Below are positions 8,888 through 18,006 of a stretch of 64,000 nucleotides of DNA, one piece after another. The notes below the pieces were generated by a model. It had not been told where the DNA came from, ran no database searches, and saw only the letters and a program-made list of their open reading frames with translations. The translations under genes were made by a program, and so were the position numbers. Positions within the stretch are counted from its first letter, which is position 1. The number at the start of each line of letters is the position of its first letter. The DNA lies in the NCBI RefSeq assembly GCF_014637725.1, contig NZ_BMFC01000001.1:188632-252631 (forward strand). The letters run 5' to 3'. The DNA comes from Marivita lacus (GTDB lineage Bacteria; Pseudomonadota; Alphaproteobacteria; Rhodobacterales; Rhodobacteraceae).

Positions 8888-9385
8888 CTAGCCTTTCAGC
8901 TTTTTCGCGCGCCGCAATAGCATGTCCCGTTTGGTCTTGCTCAGGTGGTCGAAATACAACTTGCCGTTCAGATGGTCGATCTGGTGCTGCACCGACGTGG
9001 CCCAGAGGCCCACGAAGTCCTGTTCGCGCACCGTACCATCCGACGCCGTGAACCGTACGGTCACGGCGCGGGGGCGTTCGATGGTGGCGGAAACTCCGGG
9101 CAGGTTGGGGCTGGCCTCTTCATGCGGGCGCAGGTGCACCGAGGCGTGCAGGATCTCGGGGTTCGCCATGCGCACGGCCTTGCCGCGTTCCTCGGACGCA
9201 TCGACAACCGCAAGCCGTTTGAGAATACCGATCTGGTTCGCGGCCAGTCCGACACCCGGCATCGCCTCCATCGTGTCGATCATGTCCTGCCAGATCGCGC
9301 GGATCTCGTCGGTGATCTCATCCACCGGGGCGGCGGCGGTGCGCAGGCATTTGTGTGGCCAGGGCAGGCAAGTGCGGCTGGTCAT
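8888..9385 (-). CDS. Degenerate peptide deformylase-like protein (third copy)
   Basis: This 165-residue protein aligns along its whole length with peptide deformylase. Motif 1 is intact (GVGLAANQIG). Motif 2, normally EGCLS with the metal-binding Cys, reads EASPN here, so Ser stands in the Cys position. Motif 3, normally HExDH, reads HQIDH, so the catalytic Glu is replaced by Gln although both metal-ligand His remain. It should therefore lack normal deformylase activity. The reading frame is intact and its ATG overlaps the TGA of the second copy (ATGA), so it looks maintained rather than decaying. A non-catalytic role on the ribosome or as a partner of the active copies is inference. Confidence 0.88.
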   Translation of the reverse strand: MTSRTCLPWPHKCLRTAAAPVDEITDEIRAIWQDMIDTMEAMPGVGLAANQIGILKRLAVVDASEERGKAVRMANPEILHASVHLRPHEEASPNLPGVSATIERPRAVTVRFTASDGTVREQDFVGLWATSVQHQIDHLNGKLYFDHLSKTKRDMLLRRAKKLKG

Positions 9386-9879
9386 GACAGCGCCGCGTAC
9401 TCGGTTTCGAGCCTTGCCTTGGTCTCCGGCGCGAGGCGGTCAAAGATCACCACACCGTTCAGGTGATCCAGCTCGTGCTGGGCGCAGGTTGCAGCAAACC
9501 CCGTCAGGCGGCTTTCCTGCCGTGCGCCCTCGAGATCGGTATAGGCCAGCGTGATCTCGGTCGGGCGGATCACATCGGCAGAGACTCCGGGAATGGACAG
9601 GCAGGCTTCGGTTTTCTCGGCCACTTTATCGCCGGAGGCCACGATTTCCGGATTGATGCAGACATAGGGTGTGCGGTCGCCGTCTTTCCAGGTCGGGTCC
9701 ATGACGAACAGCCGCTGCATCACACCGATCTGAGGTGCCGCCAGCCCGCGACCGGGGGCGTGGTACATGGTGTCGAACATGTCCTGCACCAGATCGGCCA
9801 GAGCCGCCGGATCACTGACCGGCGCGCAGACCTGCGACAGCCGGGCATCGGGCCATCTGACGATGGGCAGAACGCTCAT
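9382..9879 (-). CDS. Peptide deformylase (second copy)
   Basis: This 165-residue metalloenzyme should remove the formyl group from nascent N-terminal methionine. All three motifs are present: GRGLAAPQIG, EACLSIPG with the metal-ligand Cys (Ala replaces the usual Gly), and HELDH with the catalytic Glu. The start is the ATG at 9879, which overlaps the TGA of the first copy as ATGA; a longer in-frame extension only re-reads the first gene out of frame. Its own TGA overlaps the start of the third copy. It is diverged from the first copy, so the triplet is not a recent duplication. Confidence 0.93.
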   Translation of the reverse strand: MSVLPIVRWPDARLSQVCAPVSDPAALADLVQDMFDTMYHAPGRGLAAPQIGVMQRLFVMDPTWKDGDRTPYVCINPEIVASGDKVAEKTEACLSIPGVSADVIRPTEITLAYTDLEGARQESRLTGFAATCAQHELDHLNGVVIFDRLAPETKARLETEYAALS

Positions 9880-10403
9880 GCCCGCGCCTGTTCGCGCTTG
9901 AGCTTGACCATCTTGCGGGTGATCATCTGGCGCTTGAGCGGCTTGAGATAGTCGATGAACAGCTTGCCATTCAGATGGTCGATCTCGTGCTGCACACAGG
10001 TCGCCCAGAGACCGTCGAACTCTTCTTCCCGCGGATTGCCTTTTTCGTCGATCCACGCAACCTTGACCGCCTCTGGACGGGTGACATCGGCGAACTGGTC
10101 CGGGATCGACAGGCAGCCTTCTTCGTAGACATTGAGATCGTCGGACGACGCGAGGACCTCGGGATTGAACATCACCAGCGGACGCGGCGTGTCCCTGTCG
10201 TCCTTGATGCAATCGACGACGATCAGACGCGACAACACGCCCACCTGAGGCGCGGCCAGCCCGATGCCCGGCGCGTCATACATGGTTTCCAGCATGTCCT
10301 TGGCCAGCCTGCGCAAATCGTCCGACAAATCGGGCACGGGCGCACAGGCTTTCTTCAGACGCGGGTCCGGGTGGATGAGGATCGGCAATTTCATGGCAGG
10401 CAT
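9876..10403 (-). CDS. def: Peptide deformylase (first, canonical copy)
   Basis: This is a 175-residue peptide deformylase with all canonical motifs: GIGLAAPQVG, EEGCLSIP and HEIDH. The lysine-rich C-terminal helix (residues 150-175) is typical of bacterial type 1 enzymes that dock on the ribosome. It is the first gene of the minus-strand cluster def-def-def-fmt and is read divergently from the PatB gene. The ATG at 10403 has a GGGGAT sequence upstream; an ATG three codons later (10394) is the alternative start. This copy is the best candidate for the housekeeping enzyme. Confidence 0.95.
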   Translation of the reverse strand: MPAMKLPILIHPDPRLKKACAPVPDLSDDLRRLAKDMLETMYDAPGIGLAAPQVGVLSRLIVVDCIKDDRDTPRPLVMFNPEVLASSDDLNVYEEGCLSIPDQFADVTRPEAVKVAWIDEKGNPREEEFDGLWATCVQHEIDHLNGKLFIDYLKPLKRQMITRKMVKLKREQARA

Positions 10404-10497
10404 TTAGGCAATCCCCATGCCAAGGGCAAGTGACCGGGGCTTGTACCTGACGGTCACTGGGGTAGCGTCGCGAAAAATCCAACCATCGGAGCAGAAT

Positions 10498-11676
10498 ATG
10501 CATGATCTTTTCAACACACCCAATGATCGGCGCGGCACGCACAGTTCCAAGTGGGACATTCTGGACAGCAAGTTCGACGTGTCCAGCGAAGACGGCATCG
10601 CGATGTGGACCGCCGACAGCGATTACCCAACTGCGCCCTGTGTGTTGAAAGCACTACAGGACGCGGTGGATCACGGGGTCTTCGGCTATTTCACCGATTT
10701 CACCGACTACAACGCCGCCATCCAGTGGTGGATGAAGACCCGACATGGCTGGGACATCGACACGGACTGGATCCTGACCGCGCAGGGATTGGGCAACGCG
10801 ATTGCCTTGTGCCTCGACGTCTGGTCGCAACTGGGCGACCGGATCGTGACGTTCAACCCGGTCTACCACGAGTTCGAATTCAAGATCCGCCGTGCGGGCC
10901 GCGAACCTGTGCAATGCCCACTCACTCTTGAGGGCGACACCTATCATCTCGATCTGGAGGACGCGCAATCGCGGCTGGATGGCACCGAAACCATGCTGAT
11001 CTTCTGTTCGCCCCAGAACCCCTCCGGCCGCATCTGGACTGCCGAGGAACTGCGCAAGGTGGCCGAGTTCGCCAGGCGCAACGATCTGATCGTCGTGGCC
11101 GATGAAATCCACCACGACTTCATCTATCCCGGCGAAACCTTCGTGCCCTTCGACATCGCCGCCCCCGAGGCGCGCGACCGGACCGTGATCCTGACCGCGT
11201 CGTCCAAGACGTTCAATATCGCGGGGCAAAAGACCGGCAACATGATCATCCCCGATGCGAAACTGCGCGAGACTATGGCGCAGCGGCTAAGGTCGCTGGA
11301 CTATTCGCCGAACGCTCTGGGCCTCAAGATGGTGACCGCCGCTTATTCGCCCGAGGGCGCCGCGTGGGTCGATGCGCAGATCGAACACCTGATCGAGAAC
11401 CGCCGAATTTTTGATGAGGCGGTCAACGCCATCCCCGGTGTGCGGTCCCTTCCGCTGGCATCGACCTATCTCGCCTGGGTCGATTTTTCCGGCACCGGGA
11501 TGGAGTTTGACGAGATCAGCCGCCGTGTCCGCAAGGAGGCCCGCATCGCCCCCAGCCCCGGTCCGGAATTCGGCCCCGGTGGCGCGTGCTTCCTGCGCTT
11601 CAACCTCGCGACACAGCGCTACCGCGTCGAAGAAGCTGTCAAACGCCTGCAAGAGGCGTTCAGCGACCTGCAATAG
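10498..11676 (+). CDS. patB: PatB/MalY-type PLP-dependent C-S beta-lyase
   Basis: This 392-residue fold-type I PLP enzyme most likely cleaves cystathionine or other cysteine conjugates to pyruvate, ammonia and a thiol. The PLP-binding Lys is Lys237 in ASSKTFNIAGQKTG, and the VVADEIHHDF and CSPQNPSG motifs bind the cofactor. The N-terminal WTADSDYPT region fits MalY/PatB rather than aspartate aminotransferases. The ATG at 10498 is chosen because GGAGC precedes it at the right distance and homologous proteins start near here. It stands alone and ends two bases short of the converging channel gene. Confidence 0.9.
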   Translation: MHDLFNTPNDRRGTHSSKWDILDSKFDVSSEDGIAMWTADSDYPTAPCVLKALQDAVDHGVFGYFTDFTDYNAAIQWWMKTRHGWDIDTDWILTAQGLGNAIALCLDVWSQLGDRIVTFNPVYHEFEFKIRRAGREPVQCPLTLEGDTYHLDLEDAQSRLDGTETMLIFCSPQNPSGRIWTAEELRKVAEFARRNDLIVVADEIHHDFIYPGETFVPFDIAAPEARDRTVILTASSKTFNIAGQKTGNMIIPDAKLRETMAQRLRSLDYSPNALGLKMVTAAYSPEGAAWVDAQIEHLIENRRIFDEAVNAIPGVRSLPLASTYLAWVDFSGTGMEFDEISRRVRKEARIAPSPGPEFGPGGACFLRFNLATQRYRVEEAVKRLQEAFSDLQ

Positions 11677-11678
11677 GA

Positions 11679-12302
11679 TCAGTTGCGTGGTGGGCGCGAC
11701 TTGTAGACCGGCAGGCTCCAGCCGAAGGCGATGGAGCCTGCGCGCAGGCCAAAGGTGATCGCCGCGGCGACGAGGACGGTGAGGGTGGGGCCAAGGCCCG
11801 CAACAGGCGCGAACGCGATCACCGCAGCCCCCGCGACCGAACAGGTCACGTAAAGCTCGCCCTGCTTGAGAACGAGCGGCACTTCGTTGGCCACCACGTC
11901 GCGCATCAGGCCGCCCAGACAGCCGGTCACGGCACCCATGACGACGACGATGGGCGCGCTTTGCCCCAGAGCGGCGGCGATATTGGCCCCGGCAGCCACG
12001 GCAAAGGACAGGGCAGCGGCGTCGAGCCAGAGGATCGCCTTGTACCGGCTTTCGAACAGATGCGCGGTGAAGAAAACCACCAAGGCGGCCAGGACGGCGA
12101 CGCCCAGATAGGTCGGGTCGGACATCCAGAAGACCGGGTTGCGGTCCAGCAGGACATCGCGGATCGTCCCGCCGCCAACGCCGGTGAGGATCGCGAGAAA
12201 CGCAAAGCCGATGATGTCCAACTGCGCGCGGCTGGCGACCAGCGCCCCGGTCAGGGCGAAGACAAGCACCGCCGCATGGTCAAGCAGCGCAATGAGGCTC
12301 AC
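11679..12302 (-). CDS. Trimeric intracellular cation channel (TRIC) family membrane protein
   Basis: This 207-residue protein has seven predicted membrane helices and the two repeated glycine motifs of the bacterial TRIC family (formerly UPF0126). One is [12 protein letters not shown] near residue 60 and the other is [17 protein letters not shown] near residue 150. These proteins form homotrimeric cation channels; their physiological role in bacteria is unclear. Its start overlaps the stop of rnhA by four bases (ATGA), so the two are translationally coupled, probably by gene packing rather than shared function. It is the last gene of the DUF3429 - methyltransferase - rnhA - TRIC run on the minus strand. 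Confidence 0.9.
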   Translation of the reverse strand: MSLIALLDHAAVLVFALTGALVASRAQLDIIGFAFLAILTGVGGGTIRDVLLDRNPVFWMSDPTYLGVAVLAALVVFFTAHLFESRYKAILWLDAAALSFAVAAGANIAAALGQSAPIVVVMGAVTGCLGGLMRDVVANEVPLVLKQGELYVTCSVAGAAVIAFAPVAGLGPTLTVLVAAAITFGLRAGSIAFGWSLPVYKSRPPRN

Positions 12303-12760
12303 GCGGAACCTTTTTTGAAGGGCTTCATGCCTTCGCGGGCCAGTTCATCGGCCCGTTCGTTCTCGGGATGACCTGCATGGCCCTTGACCCATTCCCATGT
12401 CACGTCATGCCGCGCCTGCGCCTCGTCAAGCCGCTGCCACAGTTCGACATTCTTCACGGGCTTCTTGTTCGCGGTCTTCCAGCCGTTGCGTTTCCAGCCG
12501 TGGATCCAGCCGGTCACGCCGTTCTTTACATAGGCGCTGTCGGTGATGATGGTCAGCGCCGACGGGCGTGCCAGCGTTTCCAGCGCGTGGATCGCCGCGA
12601 GCAGTTCCATGCGGTTGTTGGTCGTGTTCGCCTCGCCCCCCGAAAGCGTGCGTTCCTTGACCACGGTTTCGCCGTCCTTGGCCTGCATCAGCACGCCCCA
12701 GCCTCCGGGTCCGGGGTTTCCGGAACAGGCTCCGTCGGTGTAGGCAAAAAGGTCAGGCAT
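12299..12760 (-). CDS. rnhA: Ribonuclease HI
   Basis: This 153-residue cytoplasmic endonuclease degrades the RNA of RNA-DNA hybrids. The catalytic acidic set is visible in order: Asp in [11 protein letters not shown], Glu in NNRMELLAA, Asp in IITDSAYV and Asp in ENERADELA near the C-terminus. The basic segment [14 protein letters not shown] is the hybrid-binding handle seen in the E. coli enzyme. Its first eight bases overlap the end of the methyltransferase gene, and its TGA overlaps the start of the TRIC gene. Length is normal for the family. Confidence 0.97.
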   Translation of the reverse strand: MPDLFAYTDGACSGNPGPGGWGVLMQAKDGETVVKERTLSGGEANTTNNRMELLAAIHALETLARPSALTIITDSAYVKNGVTGWIHGWKRNGWKTANKKPVKNVELWQRLDEAQARHDVTWEWVKGHAGHPENERADELAREGMKPFKKGSA

Positions 12761-13343
12761 GGGCAGTTACGGAGATCCAGTCGGTTTCCTCGCCGCTTAG
12801 CCCTTTGTCACGCCCGCGTCGATAGGGGCCGACGGTAAAACCGGCCTGTTGCAGCAGGTCGGTCAGGTCGGCCTCGGTGTAGTAGGTGTAATGGCGGTTG
12901 AGCCTGTCACGCCCCTCACCGGTGCCTTCCTTGACCGCGATGTGAAACAGGCCGCCGGATTTCAGCGCTGTGTGTATCGCCGATAAATGGCGCGGCAGGT
13001 CGGCGCGGCGCGCGTGCAGCAGGCTGAAATTCGCCCAGACGCCATCATAGATCGCAGTGCCGGTGATGTCGTCGAAACTGGCCTGCCACGCGGTGACGCC
13101 CTCTATGGCAGAGGCCAGTTCGATCATCGCAACGGATGCGTCAATCGCGTCGACTGCACATCCCGCCCGAACCATGTGACGCGCCGAGGTGCCGGGGCCA
13201 CAACCCAGATCGAGAACACGCGCGCCTGTTGGCAAGTCTGCGATGAAGCTCGCCAATGTGTCGCTTGGGGTGCCCGAGGGATCAAGCCCGGCATAGTCGC
13301 TTGCGCGCGCATCGTAGACAGCGATCGTCTCGCGGTCGGTCAC
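12753..13343 (-). CDS. Class I SAM-dependent methyltransferase
   Basis: This 196-residue protein has a Rossmann methyltransferase fold. Motif [16 protein letters not shown] near residue 45 binds S-adenosylmethionine, followed by the acidic AIDAS motif II. The substrate cannot be inferred; a small-molecule or SAM-dependent detoxification role is possible. I place the start at a GTG (13343) that overlaps the TGA of the upstream DUF3429 gene as GTGA, because reading further upstream in this frame crosses the whole of that gene. The end overlaps rnhA by eight bases. Confidence 0.85.
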   Translation of the reverse strand: MTDRETIAVYDARASDYAGLDPSGTPSDTLASFIADLPTGARVLDLGCGPGTSARHMVRAGCAVDAIDASVAMIELASAIEGVTAWQASFDDITGTAIYDGVWANFSLLHARRADLPRHLSAIHTALKSGGLFHIAVKEGTGEGRDRLNRHYTYYTEADLTDLLQQAGFTVGPYRRGRDKGLSGEETDWISVTAHA

Positions 13344-13792
13344 AGGAACACGCCCACCGACAGCCAAAGGATGACAAGCGCCGTCAGCAGCCCGCGCAAG
13401 TGCAACCACCATTTCGGCGCAAGCCCCCAGGTCCAGAACGCAAAGTCCAGCACCAGCAGGCCCAGAAATCCGAAGATCAGATTGGTGCCCGCCGAAACGG
13501 GTCCGCCGCCGGTCATGAAAAACGCCCAGAGCGCCGGGATCACCGACAGCGCATAGCCCGTCGCCGCCTGCCCGCCTTGCGCCTTGGTGGCAAAACCCCA
13601 CAGCACGCCGGACATGAAGCTGAGAATCACCATGCCGTAGCTGAGTTGCACATAGGGCCCGATGAACCGGGGGCCAAGCGTGTCCAGCCCCCATTGGGCC
13701 ACCGCATCGGACAGCAAGGTCAGCGCGCCCCAGGCAAAGGGGATCACGCCGGCAAGGCCAAGGATCAGGGCGGAACGGGGAATTTGGGTCAT
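13340..13792 (-). CDS. DUF3429-type membrane protein
   Basis: This 150-residue protein has five hydrophobic segments. It begins MTQIPRSALILGLAGVIPFAWGAL, a start typical of DUF3429 family proteins. The LSYGMVILSFMSGVLWGF segment with its Ser and Trp residues is also characteristic of the family. Function is unknown. The ATG at 13792 is preferred over a GTG nine codons upstream because a GGA sits at ribosome-binding distance. Its TGA overlaps the GTG start of the methyltransferase, making it the first gene of a four-gene minus-strand run. Confidence 0.8.
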   Translation of the reverse strand: MTQIPRSALILGLAGVIPFAWGALTLLSDAVAQWGLDTLGPRFIGPYVQLSYGMVILSFMSGVLWGFATKAQGGQAATGYALSVIPALWAFFMTGGGPVSAGTNLIFGFLGLLVLDFAFWTWGLAPKWWLHLRGLLTALVILWLSVGVFL

Positions 13793-14015
13793 GCTGGGTC
13801 CGTTGTTCTGGTGACGCACCTTGACCTAGCTCAGGCGCGTTCCAACGCCAACCGTCCGACAAAGACGGCAAAAATCGTGTCGATGCAGGATTGCGAGCGA
13901 TGCATAGCGGGTCCTCGCTGGGTGTGCTGTGATGACGCTATACATTTGCGTCCCAATGATCTAGACGCGCGCTTTGGCCCACTGACGGGCTGCTGATACA
14001 AAGAAGACGACACTC

Positions 14016-16331
14016 GTGAAAAAAGCCCTGCAAGACGCCCTTGATGCCCGTGGATATGAAACGCTGACCCCGGTTCAGGAGGCGGTACTCAATCCCGGAT
14101 ATGTTGGAGCGGACCTTTTGGTCTCGGCCCAGACAGGATCGGGCAAGACGCTGGGCTTTGGCCTTGCCATCGCGCCGACGATCCTCGAGGACGAAACATT
14201 TGGCCCTGCAGGTGCGCCTCTGGCCTTGGTGATCGCGCCGACGCGCGAACTGGCGATGCAGGTGAAACGCGAACTGTCCTGGCTCTATGCGCAGGCCGGT
14301 GTCGTGATGGCCTCGACCGTGGGCGGCATGGACATGCGCGATGAACGCCGTGCGCTGGAGCGGGGGGCGCATATCGTCGTCGCCACGCCGGGGCGTCTGC
14401 GCGACCACATCATGCGCAACTCGATCGATCTGTCGCAATGCCGCGCCGTGATTCTGGACGAGGCGGACGAGATGCTGGATCTGGGCTTTCGCGAAGACCT
14501 GGAATTCATCCTGGGTGAAGCGCCCGAGGACCGTCAGACGCTTCTGTTCTCGGCAACCGTACCGCCGCAGATCGCCAAGCTGGCGAAAAGCTATCAGCGC
14601 GATGCAATCCGTGTTGTCACCAAATCCGAAACCAGCCAGCACGCCGACATCGCCTACCGCGTCATGCAGGTGAATGACCGCGACACCGACAACGCGGTGA
14701 TCAATACGCTGCGGTTCTACGAGGCGCCCAACGCCCTCGTCTTTGCCAACACCCGCGCGATGGTGAACCGCCTGACGACCCGCCTGTCGAATCGCGGATT
14801 TCAGGTGGTCGCCCTGTCGGGCGAGCTGTCGCAGACCGAACGAACCCACGCGCTGCAGGCGATGCGCGACGGACGGGCACAGGTCTGCGTGGCCACAGAC
14901 GTGGCCGCACGCGGCATCGACCTGCCGAACCTCGATCTGGTTGTGCATGCCGAATTGCCGTCGAACCACGAAACGCTGCTGCACCGCTCGGGCCGAACGG
15001 GGCGCGCCGGGCGCAAGGGTGTGTCTGCGTTGATCGTGACACCGAAAGTGCGCAAGAAGGCCGAGCGCATTCTGGGTATGGCCAAGCTGAAATCCGACTG
15101 GGGGTCTGCACCCTCGGCCGAAGAGGTGCTTGAACGGGACGAGGACCGCATGTTCGCCGATCCGGCATGGGACACTCCGGTGGGCGAATCAGAGGAAACC
15201 GTGGTGACACGGCTTGTGGCGGAAAAGACGCCCGAGCAGATCGCGGCGGCCTATCTGCGCATGTTTCGCGAACAGCACACCGCGCCTGAAGAACTGTCGG
15301 ACCCCGGTGCCAAACCCGAAAAGCGCGAGGAGTTCGGCCCGAGCGTCTGGTTCGCCGTATCCGGTGGCCGCGATGCCGACGCCGAACCCCGGCGAGTTCT
15401 GCCGATGGTCTGCGGCGCTGGCGATCTGAGCAAGGACGACATCGGCGCGATCCGTATTCAGCAGGATCATTCACTGGTGCAGATCAAGGAATCGTCGGTT
15501 GCACGCTTCCTGAATGCCGTTGGTCCCGAGATGGAGCTGGAAAAGGGCGTGACCCTGACCCGGCTCGACAAGGCACCCGATTTTGACCGTGGCGCGCGGC
15601 CCGCGGCCAATCGCGGCCCCAAGCCAGAGCGCAAGCCGTACCGCGATGCGCCTCAAGCCGAGCCTGTGGCCCGGCACGACGTGCCGGAGGCCAGAACCGA
15701 GGCCCCCGCGAAACCGACGCCATCGTCTTCGGCACCGATCGACTGGAATGACGATCCGGCGCCCCGTGCGCGCAAGCCGAAACCTGCGGACCGCAAGCCA
15801 GCGGGCAAACCTGCTGGATCGTATGCCCGTTCGTCAGATGGCCCGGCGCGTGAGCGCAAGCCGTACCAAGGCAAGTCCGATGGCCCGGCGCGTGAGCGCA
15901 AGCCCTACGAGGGCAAATCCGATGGCCCGGCGCGCGAACGCAAGCCGTACGAGGGCAAATCCGACGGGCCTGCCCGCGAGCGCAAACCCTATCAGGGCAA
16001 ATCCGACGGCCCGGCGCGCGAGCGCAAGCCCTATGGCGACAAGCCCAGCGGAGAGCGTCCGCCGCGTCGCACCGAAAGCGAATTTCAGGCGCAGCCCTAC
16101 AAGGGCAAGGGAAAACCCAAGGGTCCGCCGCCGCCCGAAGGCAGACCGGACAGCAAGAAGAACGTTGCCCGTGCAGCCACCCGCGCCAATGCGAGCGATC
16201 CGTCGCAAAGCATGCGCAAGCCGCGTGCAGGTGCCGCGAAACCGGGCGGAAAGTTTGGCGGCAAGCCAGGGGGAAAGCCAACCGGCAAACCCGCGGGCAA
16301 GTTCAGCGGGAAACCCGGCGGAAAGAAATGA
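14016..16331 (+). CDS. DEAD-box RNA helicase with DbpA-type RNA-binding domain and repetitive basic tail
   Basis: This is a 771-residue ATP-dependent RNA helicase. The core has a Q motif (LTPVQEAVL), Walker A AQTGSGKT (residues 38-45), DEAD in ILDEADEMLD, SAT in LLFSATVPP and motif VI HRSGRTGRAGR. A DbpA-like RNA-binding domain lies at about residues 450-520. The remaining ~240 residues are disordered and basic: five copies of a 14-residue unit of type SDGPARERKPYxGK at residues 607-676, then glycine-lysine repeats (GGKPGGKP) to the end. The start is a GTG after AAGAAG. Such tails bind RNA non-specifically and can drive condensation; a role in ribosome assembly or cold growth is inferred from relatives. 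Confidence 0.93.
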   Translation: MKKALQDALDARGYETLTPVQEAVLNPGYVGADLLVSAQTGSGKTLGFGLAIAPTILEDETFGPAGAPLALVIAPTRELAMQVKRELSWLYAQAGVVMASTVGGMDMRDERRALERGAHIVVATPGRLRDHIMRNSIDLSQCRAVILDEADEMLDLGFREDLEFILGEAPEDRQTLLFSATVPPQIAKLAKSYQRDAIRVVTKSETSQHADIAYRVMQVNDRDTDNAVINTLRFYEAPNALVFANTRAMVNRLTTRLSNRGFQVVALSGELSQTERTHALQAMRDGRAQVCVATDVAARGIDLPNLDLVVHAELPSNHETLLHRSGRTGRAGRKGVSALIVTPKVRKKAERILGMAKLKSDWGSAPSAEEVLERDEDRMFADPAWDTPVGESEETVVTRLVAEKTPEQIAAAYLRMFREQHTAPEELSDPGAKPEKREEFGPSVWFAVSGGRDADAEPRRVLPMVCGAGDLSKDDIGAIRIQQDHSLVQIKESSVARFLNAVGPEMELEKGVTLTRLDKAPDFDRGARPAANRGPKPERKPYRDAPQAEPVARHDVPEARTEAPAKPTPSSSAPIDWNDDPAPRARKPKPADRKPAGKPAGSYARSSDGPARERKPYQGKSDGPARERKPYEGKSDGPARERKPYEGKSDGPARERKPYQGKSDGPARERKPYGDKPSGERPPRRTESEFQAQPYKGKGKPKGPPPPEGRPDSKKNVARAATRANASDPSQSMRKPRAGAAKPGGKFGGKPGGKPTGKPAGKFSGKPGGKK
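15834..16043 (+). repeat. Five in-frame 42-bp tandem repeats in the helicase tail
   Basis: Units begin at 15834, 15876, 15918, 15960 and 16002. Each encodes S-D-G-P-A-R-E-R-K-P-Y-x-G-K, with the variable residue Gln or Glu; the last copy reads YGDK. The copies differ mainly at synonymous positions (for example GATGGC versus GACGGG), so they are not freshly duplicated. Confidence 0.95.
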
Positions 16332-16340
16332 GCCATGATC

Positions 16341-16360
16341 GGTGCGTGCAAGCACGCACC
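16341..16360. terminator. Perfect hairpin between converging helicase and ispH genes
   Basis: GGTGCGTGC and its exact complement GCACGCACC are separated by only AA, so the real loop will be a few bases larger. A short TTTA follows on the plus strand, immediately before the ispH stop. It lies nine bases after the helicase stop codon and could end transcription from both sides. Confidence 0.6.
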
Positions 16361-16361
16361 T

Positions 16362-17312
16362 TTACGCAGGCACCCGCAAAACGCGCGGCACCTTGAACTC
16401 CACGTTCTCGACTGCCGTTTCGACCATCTCGACCGTGACCTCATAGCGATCCCGGAAGGCGTCGATCACTTCGTTGATCAGCTCTTCGGGCGCGCTGGCA
16501 CCGGCGGTGATGCCGATGCTGGCGATCCCGTCCAATGCGCGCCAGTCGATATCGGGGGCGCGCTGGACAAGCTGGGAATAGGCGCATCCCGCCTTGCTGC
16601 CCACTTCGACCAGACGCCGCGAATTGGACGAGTTGGGCGCACCGACCACCAGCATCGCATCACATTTCGGGGCCATCGCCTTGACCGCCTCCTGGCGGTT
16701 CGTGGTGGCGTAGCAGATGTCTTCCTTGTGCGGGCCGACAATCTTGGGAAAGCGGGCATGCAGTGCCGCCACGATGTCGATCGTGTCATCCACGCTAAGC
16801 GTCGTTTGCGTGACAAAGGCCAGACGTTCGGGATCGCGCGCATCCACCTTGGCCACATCCGCAACCGTTTCGACAAGAAGCACCTCACCCTCGGGCAATT
16901 GCCCCATCGTGCCGATGGTTTCGGGATGGCCTTCGTGGCCAATCATGATCATCTGGAGACCGTTCTCATGGTGCCGCGCCGCCTCGATATGCACCTTGCT
17001 CACCAAGGGACAGGTCGCGTCGACATAGATCATCTCGCGCTTGGCCGCTTCGGCGGGCACGGCTTTGGGCACGCCATGCGCGGAAAAGATCACCGGTCGG
17101 TCATCGGGGCATTCATCCAGTTCCTCGACAAACACCGCACCCTTGTCGCGCAGTGAATCCACCACGTATTTGTTGTGCACGATCTCGTGGCGCACGTAGA
17201 CAGGCGCACCCCATTTCTGGAGCGCCATCTCGACGATCTTGATGGCGCGGTCCACACCGGCGCAAAAGCCGCGCGGCGCGGCAAGGTAGAGTGTCAGGGG
17301 CGGTTTGGTCAT
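16362..17312 (-). CDS. ispH: 4-hydroxy-3-methylbut-2-enyl diphosphate reductase
   Basis: This 316-residue iron-sulfur enzyme carries out the last step of the non-mevalonate isoprenoid pathway, making IPP and DMAPP. The three cluster cysteines are in [22 protein letters not shown] and SKAGCAYSQ. Conserved active-site pieces include [17 protein letters not shown] and the TQTTLS segment, and the S-N-S motif is in [11 protein letters not shown]. The ATG at 17312 is chosen because ACGGAG precedes it; an ATG at 17327 and a TTG further upstream are alternatives. It is a single gene, converging on the helicase and divergent from the cytochrome gene. Confidence 0.97.
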   Translation of the reverse strand: MTKPPLTLYLAAPRGFCAGVDRAIKIVEMALQKWGAPVYVRHEIVHNKYVVDSLRDKGAVFVEELDECPDDRPVIFSAHGVPKAVPAEAAKREMIYVDATCPLVSKVHIEAARHHENGLQMIMIGHEGHPETIGTMGQLPEGEVLLVETVADVAKVDARDPERLAFVTQTTLSVDDTIDIVAALHARFPKIVGPHKEDICYATTNRQEAVKAMAPKCDAMLVVGAPNSSNSRRLVEVGSKAGCAYSQLVQRAPDIDWRALDGIASIGITAGASAPEELINEVIDAFRDRYEVTVEMVETAVENVEFKVPRVLRVPA

Positions 17313-17448
17313 GTCTGTCTCCGTCATGCCCAAGACCTAAAGCCTCGGGACGCGCGTTTCCAGTGCAATGCGGGGTTCACCGCGCCGTGACTTGACCTTC
17401 CTGTGCGGGAACCCCGTGATGTCCGGCAGAAAGACCCAAGGATTCCGA

Positions 17449-17919
17449 ATGAAGAAGACCCTCATCGCAGGCGTGGCGACATCCCTGATTCTGGGAGGTG
17501 CTGTCTGGATCGCCCCGGCATGGACCGCCGACGCGGCACGTCCCACCCTGCCCTATACCGACCCCGCGCGAATCGCCGAAGGCAAAGTGCTTTATGCCGA
17601 CTATTGTGCCAGCTGCCACGGCACCAACCTCGAAGGGCAGCAACCCAATTGGCAGGATCGCGATGCGGACGGATACCTGCCCGCGCCACCGCATGACGAA
17701 ACAGGCCACACCTGGCATCATGACAATGCGCTTCTGATCCGGATCGTGCGCGAGGGCACAGAGGCCATCGTCGGCGGCAGCTACAAATCCAACATGATGG
17801 GCTTTGGCGATGTGCTGAGCGACGATGAGATCGCAAGCATTCTGGGTTACATCAAAAGCACCTGGCCCGCACAGGTTCAGGACATCCACAACGAGATCAA
17901 CGCGCGCGTCCTGCCCTGA
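17449..17919 (+). CDS. Monoheme c-type cytochrome, periplasmic
   Basis: This 156-residue protein starts with a signal peptide or membrane anchor (MKKTLIAGVATSLILGGAVW). One heme-binding motif, CASCH, lies at about residues 53-57 of the precursor. Met residues in NMMGFGDVLSDDEI supply the likely sixth ligand. The fold is that of a small class I cytochrome c, similar to the cytochromes attached to oxidases or dehydrogenases. Its electron donor and acceptor cannot be told from this context, since no redox partner is adjacent. AAGGATT is the ribosome binding site. The protein could stay anchored if the leader is not cleaved. Confidence 0.88.
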   Translation: MKKTLIAGVATSLILGGAVWIAPAWTADAARPTLPYTDPARIAEGKVLYADYCASCHGTNLEGQQPNWQDRDADGYLPAPPHDETGHTWHHDNALLIRIVREGTEAIVGGSYKSNMMGFGDVLSDDEIASILGYIKSTWPAQVQDIHNEINARVLP

Positions 17920-18006
17920 CACGGGACTCTACCGGGAATAGTCGCGACGGGCATCCCGCCTGCTTTGCCGCTTGCCTTGATGCGATGTTGGGGGCATGGC
18001 GTGGGA

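Noticed and set aside
13831-14013. A 60-codon minus-strand frame upstream of the helicase.
   Set aside because: No ribosome binding site, no hydrophobic or domain pattern, and it lies in the likely promoter region of the helicase gene.
15484-16281. Cys/Ala-rich minus-strand frame opposite the helicase tail (265 codons).
   Set aside because: It is a by-product of the 42-bp repeats read in reverse; the plus-strand frame has the conserved DbpA domain.
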